Of a stretch of 5,997 nucleotides of DNA, positions 4,701 to 5,997 are shown piece after piece. Within the stretch, counting starts at the first letter, position 1; each line of letters begins with the position of its first letter. The notes below the pieces were generated by a model, which saw only the letters and a program-made list of their open reading frames with translations, ran no database searches and was not told the origin of the DNA. Made by a program: the position numbers and the translations under genes. The stretch is from Lachnospiraceae bacterium (GTDB lineage: Bacteria; Bacillota; Clostridia; Lachnospirales; Lachnospiraceae): positions 1 through 5,997 of the forward strand of contig SFNX01000104.1 of NCBI GenBank assembly GCA_004552595.1, given 5' to 3'.

Positions 4701-5997
4701 TCAATAATTGAAAAGTTCTTCTGCATACCTAACCGTTTCCATAGCGTTTTTAGCATATTTGTCGGCATGTATCATGTCTGCATACTCCTGAGTAAGAACA
4801 GCACCGCCGACAACTACTTTGCAATCAGGCTTTAATTTTGAAATAAGCTTTATTGTTTCTTCCATCGCAGGAACAGTTGTAGTCATAAGTGCCGAAAGAC
4901 CGACAAGCCTGATATTATTTTCAATTGCACAATTTGCAATTGTTTCAGGCGGAACATCTTTTCCAAGGTCAATAACCTTATAACCGTAATTTTCCATTAT
5001 TACTTTTACAATGTTCTTACCGATATCGTGAATATCACCTTTAACTGTGGCTAAAATCACAGTTTCTTTGTTAGCCTCAGAAGCACTGATAGTCTTCTTA
5101 ACTTCGTCAAATGCTGCCTTTGCCGCTTCCGCACTCATAAGAAGCTGTGGTAAAAACATTGTCTTTTTCTCAAATCCGACGCCGACAACATCAAGTGCGG
5201 GAACAATTTCTTCATTAATAAGAGTAAGTCCATCCGCTGTTTCTAAAGCCTTTTTACATAGAACTGCGGCTTCCTCCTTAAGTCCTTTAATAATTGCTCC
5301 TTTAAGCCCATTCTCATCTGATACAATGCCTGACTTATCAGTTTTATTTAGTACACCAGTATTCTGCTCAATGCTTCCTGCAAAATCAATATATTCAGCA
5401 CAGTTATCATCAAGCATGGACAGTGCATTAAATCCATAATATGCCTTCATCATCTCAACCGAGAACGGATTCATAATTGCTCCTGAAAGTCCGTTCTGCA
5501 TAGCCATAGTAAAGAATGAAGCAGTAATAAACTCTCTGTTTGGAAGTCCAAATGAAACATTAGAAACCCCAAGGGATGTCTTAACATGTAATTTGTCAGT
5601 CAGCATTTTCACTGCATCAAGCGTTACAAGTGCCTGGGACGAATCAGATGAAATCGCCATTGCAAGCGGATCAAAAATCAGATCCTTTTTATCTATTCCA
5701 AAGTCCTTTGCACGCTTAATTATCTTTTCTGCTATTTCAATTCTTTTTTCTGCAGTGTCAGGAATTCCGTCTTCATCAAGTGTCAGGCACACAACAAGTC
5801 CGCCGTACTTTTTAGCAAGAGGAAATATTTCATTCATCACTTCCTCTTTTCCGTTTACAGAATTGATCATCGCCTTTCCGTTATAAACTCTTAGCGCTGA
5901 CTCCATCGCATTAACATTAGTCGTATCAATCTGAAGCGGAAGCGAAATTACTGACTGCAGTTCTTCCACACACTCTGTTAAAAGCGCAGGCTCATCT
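4701..5997 (-). CDS. metH: Cobalamin-dependent methionine synthase, short form (partial, N-terminal part missing)
   Basis: The visible 431 residues are the C-terminal part of a MetH-like enzyme that moves a methyl group from methyltetrahydrofolate through cobalamin to homocysteine. Domains in order are the rest of the pterin-binding barrel, with LPLQIDTTN, INSVNG, IFDPLAMAI and LGVSNVSFGLP (codons about 5941 down to 5540); the helical B12 cap (about 5300-5100, with EEIVPALDVVGVGFEKK and FLPQLLMSAEAAKAAF); and the Rossmann B12 domain with GDIHDIGKNIV, whose His codon at 5028-5030 is the lower cobalt ligand. The protein stops after AEELFNY, so the AdoMet-dependent reactivation domain of E. coli MetH is absent, as in Thermotoga maritima MetH. 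The reading frame stays open to the window edge, and a GTG at 5969 is internal. The homocysteine domain is presumed upstream but unseen. A corrinoid methyltransferase of another pathway is possible but less likely. Confidence 0.88.
   Translation of the reverse strand, partial: DEPALLTECVEELQSVISLPLQIDTTNVNAMESALRVYNGKAMINSVNGKEEVMNEIFPLAKKYGGLVVCLTLDEDGIPDTAEKRIEIAEKIIKRAKDFGIDKKDLIFDPLAMAISSDSSQALVTLDAVKMLTDKLHVKTSLGVSNVSFGLPNREFITASFFTMAMQNGLSGAIMNPFSVEMMKAYYGFNALSMLDDNCAEYIDFAGSIEQNTGVLNKTDKSGIVSDENGLKGAIIKGLKEEAAVLCKKALETADGLTLINEEIVPALDVVGVGFEKKTMFLPQLLMSAEAAKAAFDEVKKTISASEANKETVILATVKGDIHDIGKNIVKVIMENYGYKVIDLGKDVPPETIANCAIENNIRLVGLSALMTTTVPAMEETIKLISKLKPDCKVVVGGAVLTQEYADMIHADKYAKNAMETVRYAEELFNY

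Noticed and set aside
5047..5886. Plus-strand open frames opposite metH (5047-5439, 5593-5886), and similar ones opposite pta and the permease.
   Set aside because: They are antisense shadows of conserved genes, with serine-rich low-complexity translations and no recognisable family.
5967..5969. GTG at 5969 as the start of the metH-like gene.
   Set aside because: The frame stays open to the window edge with family-like residues upstream, and this position is in the middle of the pterin-binding domain. The gene is simply cut off.
1..5997. CRISPR arrays, insertion sequences, tRNA or rRNA genes, phage genes.
   Set aside because: No regularly spaced repeats, transposase-like frames, terminal inverted repeats or structured RNA signatures were seen; the window looks like core metabolic and transport genes.

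Overview
The window reads as chromosomal DNA from a low-GC, Gram-positive, anaerobic fermenter, most likely a Clostridia member of the Lachnospiraceae type. The evidence is AT-rich sequence, strong AAGGAGG-type ribosome binding sites, a stand-alone Pta of about 330 residues, a TmcAL (YlbM) gene, and a short B12-dependent methionine synthase. The taxon is inferred from gene content, not from a marker gene. Every supported gene is on the minus strand, so transcription runs from high to low coordinates. There are no gene-free stretches over 300 bases, and I see no RNA genes, mobile elements or CRISPR arrays.

Layout in order of transcription: (1) 5997-4701, the C-terminal part of a MetH-like methionine synthase, with the pterin-binding and cobalamin-binding domains visible and its 5' end outside the window. 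(2) 4688-3381, tmcAL, the tRNA-Met cytidine acetate ligase, 12 bases downstream and probably in the same operon. (3) 3315-3055, an 86-residue protein resembling only the middle domain of the fatty-acid kinase FakA/YloV, followed by a terminator-like hairpin. (4) 2931-1927, pta, phosphate acetyltransferase, with its own promoter; ackA is not in the window. (5) 1879-1097, an amino-acid ABC transporter substrate-binding lipoprotein. (6) 1008-325, its permease. (7) 335-1, the start of its ATPase, cut off by the window edge.

The most striking object is the substrate-binding protein. Its two halves are in reversed order compared with the normal SBP_bac_3 family. The lipoprotein signal is followed directly by what is normally the second lobe and the C-terminal helices. 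A linker then leads to what is normally the N-terminal lobe, and the protein stops at the hinge strand. This is a natural circular permutation, apparently intact and placed in an ordinary SBP-permease-ATPase operon.

How the genes fit together: genes 5-7 make one polar amino-acid importer. A rho-independent terminator between the SBP and permease genes would keep binding protein in excess over the membrane components, and a possible second promoter overlaps that terminator. Pta (acetyl-CoA/acetyl phosphate) and TmcAL (acetate to acetyl-adenylate to ac4C on tRNA) share acetate metabolism. The orphan FakA-like domain lies between them with unknown function.
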